A DNA stretch of 64,000 bases, taken from contig CAMUAR010000004.1 of NCBI GenBank assembly GCA_947086895.1, positions 37,319 to 101,318 on the forward strand. Reading direction: 5' to 3'. Positions 33,623 through 43,404 of the stretch are shown here, in pieces; the stretch's first letter is position 1, and each line of letters begins with the position of its first letter. The notes under the pieces were generated by a model, which saw only the letters and a program-made list of their open reading frames with translations, searched no databases and was not told the origin of the DNA. The position numbers and the translations under genes were made by a program. The stretch is from an uncultured Lachnospiraceae bacterium. GTDB lineage: Bacteria > Bacillota > Clostridia > Lachnospirales > Lachnospiraceae.

Positions 33623-34954
33623 ATGTTGGGAGGTTCCGTCTATATTGCATTGATTCGGTATGCCATAAGTCTGATCGGGGTAATTATCTTTTTTTGCCTG
33701 ATGAGCCAACCAAAATATTGTTTGAAAAAAACAATAATCTATTACAGCTGTTTTAGCGCAGCTGTAATTTTTACTGCGTGTATCTGGTATATTCTTGACT
33801 GGGAAAAATGCGTAAGAATGTCAGCTTTTGTAATGTTCATAAGTTTTTCTTTTTTTTCCATTTATATGAGCAGCGATAAGATTTACTTGTCCATATATAA
33901 ATTAGCGCTTACGTTTTATCTGCTGGCAGTATTTTTAGTCACTGGAATTGAGGTTTCTCTTATATTTTTTCATAAGAATGTGTGGGCTGATATTATCGTG
34001 CGTCTTCTGCTGGTTTGTATTATGGCTTTTTTTATTGAGACCAAAGTCAAAGCTTCTATTCGCGGGTTTGGCAATTATGTCGAAAATGAGCTAGATCAAT
34101 TTAGTATTACAATTATGATTATCAGCATTCTTTTTGGAATAGGATTTATTCTGAATCCAACAATAAAAGAACAAACTCCATATCGTCTTTTTCAAATTAT
34201 TATCAATTTTTTTTTAACAGGAGCTTTGCAGTTTTTAGTGTTTCGACTTTATTTACATATTGGAAAAGAAAAGCAGTATGAGAAAGAAAATCAGTTAATG
34301 CAGATGAATCACCGGCTGTTGGAGCGAAATATGGAACTTTTGGAGGAGTCTGTGGAATCAAGCAGAAGGATCCGGCATGATGTAAGGCACCATAATGCGG
34401 TGATTGCGGAATATGCCCGAAGAGGGCAAAGAGAGGAACTGCTTCAATACTTAAAAGAATATGATAAGAAAACAGACGAGGATACGGCGGAAGTAATTTG
34501 CGCTAACACTGCAGTCAACAATATTTTGTCCGCGTATACGAGATGGGCGAAAAAAGAACAGATTCAAGTTACATTGGATGTAGAACTTGGCAGAACTCTG
34601 ACAATACCAAATATTGATTTGGTAACGATATTGGCAAATGCTTACGAGAATGCAATCTATGGCTGTATTGAGGTAAAAAAACAGTCAAAAGAACAGGAAT
34701 GCCAAATTCACCTAATGCTTAAAAAAAAGAAAAACAAGCTGGTAATTTATTGCAGCAATACATGCCGGATTGAGACAGAACTAAAAAATGGACAGCCAAA
34801 GCCAGAATTTACCGGAGGGATCGGCGTGTCAAGTATTATTAAAACAGCAGATAATTTTGATGGTGAATATGATTTTAAAAACGATAACGGGCTGTTTATT
34901 TTTCGATTGATTATAAATATTCCTGCGGCGGTTTCATCAGAAAGATTGGATTAA
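33623..34954 (+). CDS. Agr-type sensor histidine kinase (GHKL)
   Basis: 443 residues. The N-terminal 220 residues have six to seven transmembrane segments, as in peptide-sensing AgrC-like kinases. The cytoplasmic part has a coiled linker, the HPK10-type phospho-acceptor RIRHDVRHHNAVI (about residue 252) and a GHKL ATPase (N box LVTILANAYENAI about 335; FTGGIGVSSI). Kinases of this type usually sense exported peptides and phosphorylate LytTR regulators. No agrD or agrB gene is adjacent, so the ligand is unknown. GGGGG precedes the ATG. The response regulator follows after 14 bases. Confidence 0.9.
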   Translation: MLGGSVYIALIRYAISLIGVIIFFCLMSQPKYCLKKTIIYYSCFSAAVIFTACIWYILDWEKCVRMSAFVMFISFSFFSIYMSSDKIYLSIYKLALTFYLLAVFLVTGIEVSLIFFHKNVWADIIVRLLLVCIMAFFIETKVKASIRGFGNYVENELDQFSITIMIISILFGIGFILNPTIKEQTPYRLFQIIINFFLTGALQFLVFRLYLHIGKEKQYEKENQLMQMNHRLLERNMELLEESVESSRRIRHDVRHHNAVIAEYARRGQREELLQYLKEYDKKTDEDTAEVICANTAVNNILSAYTRWAKKEQIQVTLDVELGRTLTIPNIDLVTILANAYENAIYGCIEVKKQSKEQECQIHLMLKKKKNKLVIYCSNTCRIETELKNGQPKPEFTGGIGVSSIIKTADNFDGEYDFKNDNGLFIFRLIINIPAAVSSERLD

Positions 34955-34968
34955 AAGGGGTACAGTTT

Positions 34969-35697
34969 ATGTATTTGATAGCGCTTTGTGATGATGAATT
35001 GACAGAATTAAATAAAACAAAGTTGATGTTGGAAAACTATACAAAAGAGCATCCTGAAATTGATTTTACAATAACATGTTTTCAGAGTGCTGACGACTTG
35101 ATTTACAAAATTGGAGAAAAAAATTATCTGCCAGATCTTATTTTTCTGGATATTTATATGCGGGAAAAAATGGGGATCAAAGCAGCGCAGGAACTTCGCG
35201 ATATGGGCAGTCAAAGCAAAATTATATTTCTCACTATGTCGAAGGAACACGCATTGGATGCGTTTGGGGTGGATGCGGTGCAGTATTTGGTAAAGCCAGT
35301 ATCAGAGAAAATATTATTTTCTGTGCTGGATAGATTTTTAGGCGAAGTGGAGGAGGAGCGAAAAAAATATATTCTTCTGAGAGTGGATGGAAGAATACAG
35401 CGCGTGCCGCTAAATAATATTATGTATTGTGAAGCGAGAGGAAAATTGCAGTGTATTTATCTTGTGGATGGCACACAATGTCTGCTGCGTATGACAATGG
35501 CAGAAATCTATGAGATGCTTTCTTTGTACCGGGAATTTATCAGAGTTGGGATAGCTTATATTGTAAATCTGGAATATATCGATAATTTAAATGCGGAAGA
35601 TATCTGTCTGAATACAGGAAAAAAGATTTATCTGCCAAGAGGAGCTTACAAGGCGTTGAAAGAACAATATTTTCGGTATTACTGCGAGGAGGCTTAA
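34969..35697 (+). CDS. LytTR-family response regulator
   Basis: 242 residues. Receiver domain 1-125: acidic pocket CDDE (about 7-10), phospho-acceptor Asp in LIFLDIYM (about 60), Thr in FLTMSKEHAL and Lys in YLVKPVS. The LytTR DNA-binding domain occupies about 138-240 (NNIMYCEARGKLQCIYLVDG; FIRVGIAYIVNLEYIDNL). It is the partner of the upstream Agr-type kinase and probably binds 21-bp-spaced direct repeats like those seen before the kinase gene. AGGGG precedes the start. Confidence 0.93.
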   Translation: MYLIALCDDELTELNKTKLMLENYTKEHPEIDFTITCFQSADDLIYKIGEKNYLPDLIFLDIYMREKMGIKAAQELRDMGSQSKIIFLTMSKEHALDAFGVDAVQYLVKPVSEKILFSVLDRFLGEVEEERKKYILLRVDGRIQRVPLNNIMYCEARGKLQCIYLVDGTQCLLRMTMAEIYEMLSLYREFIRVGIAYIVNLEYIDNLNAEDICLNTGKKIYLPRGAYKALKEQYFRYYCEEA

Positions 35698-35743
35698 AAA
35701 GCGAAACGTCTTTTGCAATAATGCTTTTCTTGTTTTTTGTCTA

Positions 35744-35771
35744 TTTACTTCGTGCCAGAAAAAGGTTATAA
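35744..35771 (+). promoter_or_regulatory. promoter of the hybrid kinase gene
   Basis: TTTACT (35744-35749), 16-base spacer, TATAAT (35766-35771). Confidence 0.65.
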
Positions 35772-35855
35772 TATGTTATATATAAGGTATGCTTACTTTT
35801 CTGCTGGCAAAAATTTAGCAGCAGATTATTTGTGTATATCGATGGAGGCTTTTCT

Positions 35856-38234
35856 ATGGAACGAAGGGAACAAAAAGAAGTCTTGCTGCCAAGATATATT
35901 TTTTGCTTATGTGTTGCTGCAGTGTTATTATATTTGATTTTGGGACAAATGCTGCTTCCAAATGAATCGGGAGCTGACTATGCGGATGGCCGCAGACTGG
36001 ATGTAGCGTGGGTGCGTGTCCAGCCAGATCAGACAAGAGAAAATATTGTTTTGCCTGCCAAGCTGGATGCCGCTAAGGGTGAGACGGTTGTGATTGAAGC
36101 GGCGCTTCCGCAGATAATAAAAGACAATGCAAATATCAGTATTGCAAGTGTTCGTCAAAATATCGATATTTTTATTGACGGGGAACTGCGGTACCATTTT
36201 GATACAAAAGATTCCAGATTATTTGGAAAATATAATGCATTTGCCTATATTTTTATGACAGTAAATAAAACCGATGCAGGCAAAATATTACGCATTGAAT
36301 CTACAAGTGAATCAAAATATGCAGGATGGTTGAGTGAAGTTTATTTTGGAGAAAAAATGGATATCTGGAAAGTGTACGTGCGCCAGTACGGTCCGAGGCT
36401 TGTGATTGCAATTTTCCTGCTTGTCTTTGCTGTTATTATTATTACATTCAGTTTGGCGATACGATTTAGTTTTAAAAAGAGCATTGCACTTGAATACTTA
36501 GGTTGGTGTGCTCTGCTGATTGCAAGCTGGATGATCTGTGAATCGAGATTGCGGCAGTTGTACTTTCCTAATTTTTCTGTCGCTTCGGATGTCGCTTTTT
36601 TTTCGGGATCATTACTGCCATTTCCGCTGCTTAACTATGTAAATAGTATACAAGGCGCTCGATATGTAAAATATTTTTCTGTGTTAAAATGGATTATCGC
36701 TGCTGGTTCTCTTTTATGTAGTATTCTTCATATCACTCATGTCGTTGATTTTGCAGACAGTATGTTATTTCTGTATTTTGCATTATTTGCTGCTATCCTT
36801 TTGGCAGGCGTCACAAGCGCTATTGATGTTTTTCACAAAAAAAAGCGGGGATACTGGCTGGTTCTTGCAGGCTATTGTGTTTTGTTTGTCGGCTCGATGC
36901 ATGAAGTAACACAAGTTTACTTGGGAAGAAATCGAAATACCGGAATATTGTTTGCCGCTGTTATGTTGTTTGTGCTTGCCCTTGTAAAGACAGGAAAAGA
37001 TGTCAGCAATATGGAAAAAGAAAAGCGAACAGCGATTTCTTTAAGTCAGGCGCAAAATAATTTTCTTGCTAATATGTCTCATGAGATACGAACGCCAATC
37101 AATACCATTATTGGGATGAATGAGATGATTCTCAGGGAGAGCAGAGAGTTTTCTGTTTTGGAGTATGCGCAGAATACGGAGAATGCCAGCAGAATGCTTC
37201 TTGCACTTGTCAATGATATTCTGGATTTTTCAAAGATGGAATCAGGAAACATGGAGATTGTCAAAAAATCATATCATTTGGCTTCTTTGCTGAACGATGA
37301 GATGCAGATGATCGAGGAAAAGGCGAGAAAAAAGAATTTGCAGGTAATTTTAAGTATTGATGAGAATTTGCCGTCAAATTTGATTGGGGATGAAGTGAGA
37401 ATTAAACAGATTCTAACAAATCTTCTGACAAATGCGGTGAAGTATACACAGAGCGGCAGTGTAACGTTAAGTGTGTACGGCGAGTGGGCAGGCGGAGAGC
37501 AGTTTGCGTTAAAGATGTGCGTGCAGGATACGGGCGTGGGGATGCGCGAGGAGGATCTGCAGCAGTTGTTTACGCGGTTTACGCGGTTTGACCGTCAGAA
37601 AAACAGCACCATCGAGGGGACGGGGCTAGGGCTTGCGATCACAAAAAGGCTGGTTGATTTAATGCAGGGTGAGATTCAGGTTGAGAGCCGTTACGGGGAA
37701 GGTACTTCATTTACAGTTACAATACCGCAGGAGATCACAAGCGGAGCGACGTTTGGCGTGCAGCAGGTGAGCCGGCAGGAGACCAGTACACGCAAGCCTT
37801 ATGAAGAGTCATTTCATGCGCCGGATGCAAGAGTATTGATTGTCGATGATAATAAAATGAATCTCGCGGTTGCGAAGGGGCTTTTAAAGCGAACAGAAAT
37901 GCAGGTAGACACAGCAATAAGCGGGCAAAAATGTCTTGAGATAACAAGAGAGAAAAAGTATCATGTTATTCTTATGGATCATATGATGCCAGAGATGGAT
38001 GGTATTGAAACATTTCATCACCTGAGGGAAGAAAAGGACAATCCAAATCAAAATACTCCGGTAATTGCATTGACAGCGAATGCAATTGCAGGAATTCGGG
38101 ACGAATATATCCGTGAAGGTTTTGCAGATTACATATCAAAGCCGATCGATGCATCGCAATTAGAGAGTATGCTTTTAATTCATCTTCCAGAAGATGTGGT
38201 TCAAAGGAAAATAAAATCAGGGGAAGAAAGCTAA
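35856..38234 (+). CDS. hybrid sensor histidine kinase with C-terminal receiver
   Basis: 792 residues from ATG 35856 (GGAGG 7 bases upstream). An N-terminal anchor (about 12-33) is followed by an extracellular domain of about 150 residues, then seven or so transmembrane segments (about 180-385) arranged like 7TM sensor modules. The cytoplasmic part has HisKA with NFLANMSHEIRTPINTIIG (phospho-His about residue 411), HATPase_c (NLLTNAVKY, DTGVGM, GTGLGLAI) and a receiver domain (VLIVDDNKMN; Asp in VILMDHMMPEMDG, about 716; Lys in YISKP). It needs an HPt protein to pass phosphate on, and one is encoded 97 bases downstream. The input is unknown. Confidence 0.92.
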   Translation: MERREQKEVLLPRYIFCLCVAAVLLYLILGQMLLPNESGADYADGRRLDVAWVRVQPDQTRENIVLPAKLDAAKGETVVIEAALPQIIKDNANISIASVRQNIDIFIDGELRYHFDTKDSRLFGKYNAFAYIFMTVNKTDAGKILRIESTSESKYAGWLSEVYFGEKMDIWKVYVRQYGPRLVIAIFLLVFAVIIITFSLAIRFSFKKSIALEYLGWCALLIASWMICESRLRQLYFPNFSVASDVAFFSGSLLPFPLLNYVNSIQGARYVKYFSVLKWIIAAGSLLCSILHITHVVDFADSMLFLYFALFAAILLAGVTSAIDVFHKKKRGYWLVLAGYCVLFVGSMHEVTQVYLGRNRNTGILFAAVMLFVLALVKTGKDVSNMEKEKRTAISLSQAQNNFLANMSHEIRTPINTIIGMNEMILRESREFSVLEYAQNTENASRMLLALVNDILDFSKMESGNMEIVKKSYHLASLLNDEMQMIEEKARKKNLQVILSIDENLPSNLIGDEVRIKQILTNLLTNAVKYTQSGSVTLSVYGEWAGGEQFALKMCVQDTGVGMREEDLQQLFTRFTRFDRQKNSTIEGTGLGLAITKRLVDLMQGEIQVESRYGEGTSFTVTIPQEITSGATFGVQQVSRQETSTRKPYEESFHAPDARVLIVDDNKMNLAVAKGLLKRTEMQVDTAISGQKCLEITREKKYHVILMDHMMPEMDGIETFHHLREEKDNPNQNTPVIALTANAIAGIRDEYIREGFADYISKPIDASQLESMLLIHLPEDVVQRKIKSGEES

Positions 38235-38331
38235 AAGATGTTTTTTTGTTTTTTGTGAAAATTGAATTACGGGAAAGCACAGCAGTAAGGCTTAGTTGTA
38301 GTTGGGGAAAGGAAATTGGAGGTATTTAAAG

Positions 38332-38727
38332 ATGGGGCTTTTTAAGCGGAAAGAAAAAGCGGGGAAAAAGGAGACTTTGCACCAAAGCAGAGTGTGGATT
38401 GATCAGGCGGTTGGAGTGGAGTACTGTGCGGGCAGTACAGAGATGTATCTTGAGATATTGCAGGATTATTGCAGCGAGTCGCAGAAAATTAAAAAACAGC
38501 TGGAAGAATGTATGAAAAAACAGGATTGGAAAAATTTTACAGTCTATGTGCATTCGGTAAAAAGTTCTTCCAAGACAATAGGGGCTGTGGATTTTAGCGA
38601 CGAGGCATTAAAACTTGAAATGGCAGCAAAAGAAGGAGATCTTAAGACAATTCAAAAGGAATGGTCAGAATTTTGTTTGCATTTTGAACAGGTAATTCGG
38701 GAGGCAGAACAAGTTTCGGCAGTCTAG
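38332..38727 (+). CDS. stand-alone histidine phosphotransfer (HPt) protein
   Basis: 131 residues from ATG 38332 (GGAGG 9 bases upstream). A short basic N-terminal tail precedes an all-helical HPt domain with the phospho-acceptor His in YVHSVKSSSKTIGAVDF (about residue 71). It most likely takes phosphate from the receiver of the adjacent hybrid kinase and passes it to a regulator elsewhere, as no output regulator follows. Confidence 0.88.
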   Translation: MGLFKRKEKAGKKETLHQSRVWIDQAVGVEYCAGSTEMYLEILQDYCSESQKIKKQLEECMKKQDWKNFTVYVHSVKSSSKTIGAVDFSDEALKLEMAAKEGDLKTIQKEWSEFCLHFEQVIREAEQVSAV

Positions 38728-38831
38728 CGGCAGAGTTTGGATGGATTTTCCAATGAAAAAAACTGTTGACAATACCGCTGTTATGTTATATGCTTGTGGC
38801 TACAAGTTATAATTAAGTGAATAGAAAACAT

Positions 38832-38933
38832 TTCTCTTATTCAGAGTGACGGAGAGTAAAGACTCTGTGAAGTCACGGCAACCCCCGCAGCGGAAGGTGC
38901 CAAGTTGAGCGAGCAATCGAACAATAAGGGGAT
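38832..38933 (+). promoter_or_regulatory. SAM-I (S-box) riboswitch
   Basis: P1 pairs CTCTTATT with AATAAGGGG. Conserved core sequences are present: CAGAGTGACGGAGAG after P1, AGTCACGGCAACCCCCG, GGAAGGTGCCAAGTT and the AGCGAG junction. It binds S-adenosylmethionine and then favours the downstream terminator, turning metK off when SAM is plentiful. The 38728-39191 gap holds this switch, its terminator and about 200 bases of leader with nothing else recognised. Confidence 0.95.
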
Positions 38934-38950
38934 TTGCCAAGTATCATTGC

Positions 38951-38981
38951 CAAGTCCGCCTGTTGCGGGCTTGATTTTTTT
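38951..38981 (+). terminator. attenuator terminator of the SAM riboswitch
   Basis: A 9-bp stem CAAGTCCGC/GCGGGCTTG (one wobble), then ATTTTTTT. Confidence 0.9.
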
Positions 38982-39191
38982 AGTAAATAAAAAATACACA
39001 TCCGCAGCACACCGTTTTATAAAGCGGCAGATGGATGAGGAAACTCGGTTAATATAAAACGTTATCTGAGAGAATGAACCGATTTGCAGAGATAACCTGT
39101 AGTTGTTTGGAAATGAAAATTGCTTCTTGTGCTTATGCACTGCTGGTACAAGATTGCTAAAAAGTAGAAGTAGTGCAGAAAAGAGGATTTT

Positions 39192-40385
39192 ATGGAAGAA
39201 AAAAGATTATTTACATCAGAGTCTGTAACTGAAGGACATCCAGACAAAATTTGTGACCAGATTTCCGACGCGGTGCTGGATGCTTTGATGGAGCAAGATC
39301 CAATGAGCCGCGTTGCATGTGAGACGGCGATTACAACAGGGCTTGTGCTTGTGATGGGCGAGATTACGACAAAAGGCTATGTGGATATTCAAAAGATTGT
39401 GCGTGACACGATCCGCGAGATTGGTTATGACCGGGCGAAATATGGATTTGACTGTGATACATGCGGCGTTATCGTATCGCTGGACGAGCAGTCAAAAGAT
39501 ATCGCAATGGGAGTTGACAAAGCTTATGAGGTAAAAAAGTGTGAGACAGCGAAGGAGGACATTGAGGCGATTGGCGCGGGAGACCAGGGGATGATGTTTG
39601 GTTATGCGACCAATGAGACGGAGGAATATATGCCGTATCCAATCTCACTGGCTCACAAATTGACAAAGCAGCTTACAAAGGTGCGCAAAGAGGGAGTACT
39701 TTCGTATTTAAGACCAGACGGAAAATCACAGGTAACCGTAGAGTATGACAGCGACGGAAAACCAGTTCATTTAAATACCGTTGTTTTATCAACGCAGCAT
39801 GATCCGGAAGTGACACAAGAACAGATTTATACAGATATTAAAAAGTATGTATTTGAGCCTGTGCTTCCAAAAGAACTGGTGGATGAGAATACAAAATATT
39901 ATATTAACCCAACCGGGCGTTTTGTGATTGGCGGACCGAACGGCGACAGTGGATTGACAGGAAGAAAGATTATTGTTGATACATATGGCGGATATGCGCG
40001 TCACGGCGGCGGTGCATTTTCGGGAAAGGACTGTACGAAAGTGGATCGTTCCGCGGCTTATGCGGCGCGGTATGCAGCGAAAAATCTTGTTGCGGCTGGT
40101 CTGTGCGACCGGTGTGAACTTCAGCTTTCCTACGCGATTGGCGTTGCGCACCCAACTTCGGTCAATATTGATACATTTGGAACAGGAAAACTTAGTGACA
40201 ATGAACTGGTCAGCATTGTGCGTGAAAATTTTGATCTTCGTCCGGCAGGCATTATCCAAATGCTTGATTTGCGCAGACCGATTTATAAGCAGACTGCGGC
40301 TTATGGGCATTTTGGAAGAACGGATCTTGATCTTCCATGGGAGAAACTGGATCGAGTAGAGCAGCTGAAAAAGTATTTGCTTTAG
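39192..40385 (+). CDS. metK: S-adenosylmethionine synthetase
   Basis: 397 residues, full family length. It makes SAM from methionine and ATP in the cytoplasm. Motifs: [20 protein letters not shown] (ATP/Mg site), [12 protein letters not shown], the Gly-rich loop [16 protein letters not shown] and a C-terminal YGHFGR. An AGAGGA lies before the ATG. Expression is under the SAM-I riboswitch, a classical feedback loop. The stop codon TAG is part of the ribosome binding site (TAGGAGG) of the sensor kinase gene that follows. Confidence 0.97.
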   Translation: MEEKRLFTSESVTEGHPDKICDQISDAVLDALMEQDPMSRVACETAITTGLVLVMGEITTKGYVDIQKIVRDTIREIGYDRAKYGFDCDTCGVIVSLDEQSKDIAMGVDKAYEVKKCETAKEDIEAIGAGDQGMMFGYATNETEEYMPYPISLAHKLTKQLTKVRKEGVLSYLRPDGKSQVTVEYDSDGKPVHLNTVVLSTQHDPEVTQEQIYTDIKKYVFEPVLPKELVDENTKYYINPTGRFVIGGPNGDSGLTGRKIIVDTYGGYARHGGGAFSGKDCTKVDRSAAYAARYAAKNLVAAGLCDRCELQLSYAIGVAHPTSVNIDTFGTGKLSDNELVSIVRENFDLRPAGIIQMLDLRRPIYKQTAAYGHFGRTDLDLPWEKLDRVEQLKKYLL

Positions 40386-40394
40386 GAGGCTTTT

Positions 40395-41948
40395 GTGGAT
40401 TTAAAAAAGCGTTTGAGGACAGCTTTTGTCATTATGATTATACTTCCGATTATGATGATGGGGATCTGCGCAAAATTTATTATTGAATCTACGGGGACGT
40501 CCGTACAGGAAACTTATGATGTCGATGCAGATACGATGCAAGTGCTGACAAACCCACTGCGCATTTTAAATCGTGTGACAAGAGAGGCGTATAATCAAAT
40601 TAAATTATATGCAATCCGTGAGCCGGAAAAATTGGAAGATCTGGAATATATCGCATCGATGAACAAAGAACTTTTATCCAAATATTCGTATCTTGTTATC
40701 CGCAAGGAAAATGAAATTGTCTATTATGGCGGCAGAGACAACATAACAGCAATTCAGTCAATTCTGCCGGAATTTGGCGATTACAGTACGGATGTGGATG
40801 GAGGACTTTATATCGGAGATCTTAAGCCAGTACTGATAAAACATCAGGATTTCTATTTTTCGGACGGCAGCGAGGGAAGTGTATTTATTGTAACAGAAGT
40901 GAATGTCCTTGTGCCGCAGCTAAGAACGTCCATTGTCCAGGTTATTGTCTGTATGATTATTATTGTGATTATGACGGCAATCATTCTTGTAGTGTGGCTG
41001 TACCGGACAATTATCCGACCGCTTGATATTTTGAAAGCAGCCACAAACGAGATGAAGTACGGAAATTTAAATTATTCCATTTCCGGCGACCCAAAGGACG
41101 AGATCGGACAGCTGTGTCAGGACTTTGAAGAAATGAGAATCCATTTAAAGGAGCTGATTGAAGAAAGACTTCAGTACGAGCAGGATTCCAAAGAGCTGAT
41201 CAGCAATATTTCCCATGATCTAAAAACTCCGCTGACCGCGATTAAAGGATATGCAGAAGGGATTATGGATGGTATTGCGGATACGCCGGAGAAAATGGAG
41301 AAATACTTAAAAACAATATATACAAAAGCGAATGATATGTCGGGGCTTGTGGATGAGCTGTCGTTTTTCTCAAAAATTGACAGCAATATTGTCCCGTATA
41401 ATTTTACAGTTTTGGATGCAAATGAATATTTTATGGATTGCATTGAAGAACTGCGCCTTGACCTTGAAGTAAAAAATATCGAACTGAAACTTTTCAATGA
41501 ACTTGATAAGGGAACAAAAATTTCTGCTGATCCAGAACAGTTAAAAAGAGTAATCAATAATATTGTCGGGAACTCTGTAAAATATCTGGATAAAGAAAAG
41601 GGGCATGTGCGTTTTTGTTTAAAAGACGTCAGCGATAAACTTCAAGTGGAACTTGCCGACAATGGCGCTGGAATTGCAGCGAAAGATCTGCCGTATATTT
41701 TTGATCGCTTTTACCGAGCAGATGCTTCGAGAAATTCAAGAAAAGGAGGCACTGGTTTAGGGCTTGCGATTGCAAAAAAAATTATCGAAGAACACTGCGG
41801 AGAAATTTGGGCGGTGAGCGATGAAGGCATTGGAACCGCAATTTATTTTACTTTGCCGAAAGTTGTGTCAGAACCGAAACTTGAAGCGAAAAGTTTAGCA
41901 TCGGAGGAAAAAAAGCGCCACTTAAAAAATATAAAAGTAAAACCATAA
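40395..41948 (+). CDS. sensor histidine kinase (HAMP, HisKA)
   Basis: 517 residues with a GTG start five bases after TAGGAGG, which overlaps the metK stop. Transmembrane segments at about 10-30 and 178-202 enclose an extracellular sensor of about 145 residues. HAMP (about 203-255), HisKA with ISNISHDLKTPLTAIKGYA (phospho-His about 276) and HATPase_c (NNIVGNSVKYL; DNGAGI; GGTGLGLAI) follow. The signal is unknown. Its partner regulator is 108 bases downstream. Position directly after metK implies that some transcripts are under SAM riboswitch control. Confidence 0.93.
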   Translation: MDLKKRLRTAFVIMIILPIMMMGICAKFIIESTGTSVQETYDVDADTMQVLTNPLRILNRVTREAYNQIKLYAIREPEKLEDLEYIASMNKELLSKYSYLVIRKENEIVYYGGRDNITAIQSILPEFGDYSTDVDGGLYIGDLKPVLIKHQDFYFSDGSEGSVFIVTEVNVLVPQLRTSIVQVIVCMIIIVIMTAIILVVWLYRTIIRPLDILKAATNEMKYGNLNYSISGDPKDEIGQLCQDFEEMRIHLKELIEERLQYEQDSKELISNISHDLKTPLTAIKGYAEGIMDGIADTPEKMEKYLKTIYTKANDMSGLVDELSFFSKIDSNIVPYNFTVLDANEYFMDCIEELRLDLEVKNIELKLFNELDKGTKISADPEQLKRVINNIVGNSVKYLDKEKGHVRFCLKDVSDKLQVELADNGAGIAAKDLPYIFDRFYRADASRNSRKGGTGLGLAIAKKIIEEHCGEIWAVSDEGIGTAIYFTLPKVVSEPKLEAKSLASEEKKRHLKNIKVKP

Positions 41949-42056
41949 GTCTATTGTGCAAATTTGTGTTGGAACGTCATAAATTTGTTTGGTGACAGGC
42001 ACAAAATTTCAGTTTGTGTTTTTGTATCGCAGGAACGTTCCAGAATGGGGATCAGA

Positions 42057-42746
42057 ATGAGCAGGATTTTAATAGTAGAAGATGAAACGGCGATTGCGGA
42101 GCTGGAAAAGGATTATTTGGAGCTTTCAGGATTTGAAGTGGTAATTGAAAACAGCGGTGATACTGGATTGGAGCGTGCGCTCAAAGAAGAATTTAATCTG
42201 GTGATTCTGGATTTGATGCTTCCGAAAGTGGATGGTTTTGAAATTTGCCGTCAGATACGCGAAATTAAAAATGTACCGGTGATTATGGTTTCAGCAAAAA
42301 AGGATGATATTGATAAGATCCGGGGGCTTGGACTGGGTGCGGACGACTATATGACGAAACCGTTTAGCCCAAGCGAGCTTGTGGCGCGTGTTAAGGCGCA
42401 CATGGCGCGCTATGAGAGATTGATTGGATCGAATGTGAAAGAGAATGAGATTATTGAGATCCGCGGTATCCGCATTGACAAGACTGCAAGGCGCGTCTAT
42501 GTCAACGGCGAGGAGAGAACATTTACAACAAAAGAATTTGATTTGCTTACATTCCTTGCAGAAAATCCGAACCATGTTTATACAAAAGAAGAGCTTTTTC
42601 AGAAAATTTGGGATATGGAATCGATCGGAGATATTGCAACGGTAACTGTGCATATTAAAAAGATCCGTGAGAAAATTGAGGTGAATACTTCAAAGCCGCA
42701 GTATATTGAAACAATCTGGGGAGTAGGCTACCGGTTTAAAGTATAA
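42057..42746 (+). CDS. OmpR/PhoB-family response regulator
   Basis: 229 residues from ATG 42057. Receiver domain with EDE (about 9-11), phospho-acceptor Asp in LVILDLMLPKVDG (about 53), VSAKKD and the Lys in YMTKPFSPSEL. The C-terminal winged helix (about 130-228) includes RTFTTKEFDLLTFLAENPN and TVTVHIKKIREKIE. It is the cognate partner of the upstream HAMP kinase. GGGG lies about 6 bases before the start; longer in-frame readings have no ribosome binding site. Confidence 0.93.
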   Translation: MSRILIVEDETAIAELEKDYLELSGFEVVIENSGDTGLERALKEEFNLVILDLMLPKVDGFEICRQIREIKNVPVIMVSAKKDDIDKIRGLGLGADDYMTKPFSPSELVARVKAHMARYERLIGSNVKENEIIEIRGIRIDKTARRVYVNGEERTFTTKEFDLLTFLAENPNHVYTKEELFQKIWDMESIGDIATVTVHIKKIREKIEVNTSKPQYIETIWGVGYRFKV

Positions 42747-42799
42747 TAGAGAGAAAAATTCTTTTGCGAGCGATCAAGATGATAATTGATATTTTTTTC

Positions 42800-42828
42800 T
42801 TGACAAATAAAAGCCCGTCTGGTATGGT
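42800..42828 (+). promoter_or_regulatory. promoter of the Mn riboswitch transcript
   Basis: TTGACA (42800-42805), 17-base spacer, TATGGT (42823-42828). Confidence 0.8.
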
Positions 42829-42836
42829 AGATTTTG

Positions 42837-42929
42837 ATAAAAGGGAGTAGTTGGCATCCTCGGGATGTTTGCGGAATCGTCAGTACGATTGAAAAATCCG
42901 GTTCGTAACAAAGCAGCGAGACTTTTGTC
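42837..42929 (+). promoter_or_regulatory. yybP-ykoY family (Mn2+) riboswitch
   Basis: The 5' core AAAAGGGAGTAG and the 3' closing strand GCAGCGAGACTTTT match the yybP-ykoY pattern (GGGGAGUAG ... GCAAGACCUUU), with the variable central arm TCAGTACGA between. The closing-helix 3' strand (GAGACTTTTG) is also the 5' strand of the terminator, so ligand binding should prevent termination: an Mn2+-activated ON switch. The family precedes Mn exporters and cation transporters, in keeping with the CaCA antiporter gene downstream. Confidence 0.8.
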
Positions 42930-42959
42930 GTAATTTCATTACGACAGAAGTCTCTTTTT
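42918..42959 (+). terminator. attenuator terminator of the Mn riboswitch
   Basis: Stem GAGACTT-TGTCGTAA against TTACGACA-AAGTCTC followed by TTTTT; its left arm overlaps the riboswitch P1 strand. Confidence 0.9.
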
Positions 42960-43060
42960 ATGCGCAGACCCGTACAGTGGAATTACGCCGCTGGCGCACG
43001 GGTTGCGCGGCAAGTAGGGAAGACAAACCTTCCCTGCTTGATTGCAAACGGGCGTCCAAA
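42959..43060 (+). repeat. dispersed hairpin element after the Mn riboswitch
   Basis: TATGCGCAGACCCGT opens the element. Hairpins ACCCGT/ACGGGT (42968-43003) and AAGTAGGGAAG/CTTCCCTGCTT (43012-43038) are followed by GATTGCAAACGGGCG. It is about 80 percent like the element after the SRP RNA. The remaining leader (43060-43404) has short reading frames with no support and no recognised structure. Confidence 0.7.
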
Positions 43061-43404
43061 GAAAAAATATTATCAAAAGCTGACGAACGCTTGCACAAGT
43101 TATGCACCGCTTTGGTGGTCTGTGGGATTTTTGTACCCGATTGCGCAAAGCTGCAGAACCGCTTGAACAGATAAGCGGAGAAGAAAAACAGCCTCCGCGA
43201 GATTGTGCTGCCTTGATACAAAAATATGTTGCGAGAATAAAAATAGGCAGCGCGACAGAGAGAAGAAAAAATTCTTCTGATAAAAGTATTTTTGGAGAGT
43301 GTGTCAAAAGCGGCTGTATCACGCAGGAATTGGCAATACTGATCTTTGAGAGATTGTAGGCGAAGAAAAATGTGGCTGACAGAACGCGGAAAGAGAGGCA
43401 AAGG

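Noticed and set aside
43102..43359. 85-codon reading frame before the CaCA antiporter
   Set aside because: No ribosome binding site, no recognisable protein, and it starts within the riboswitch leader region.
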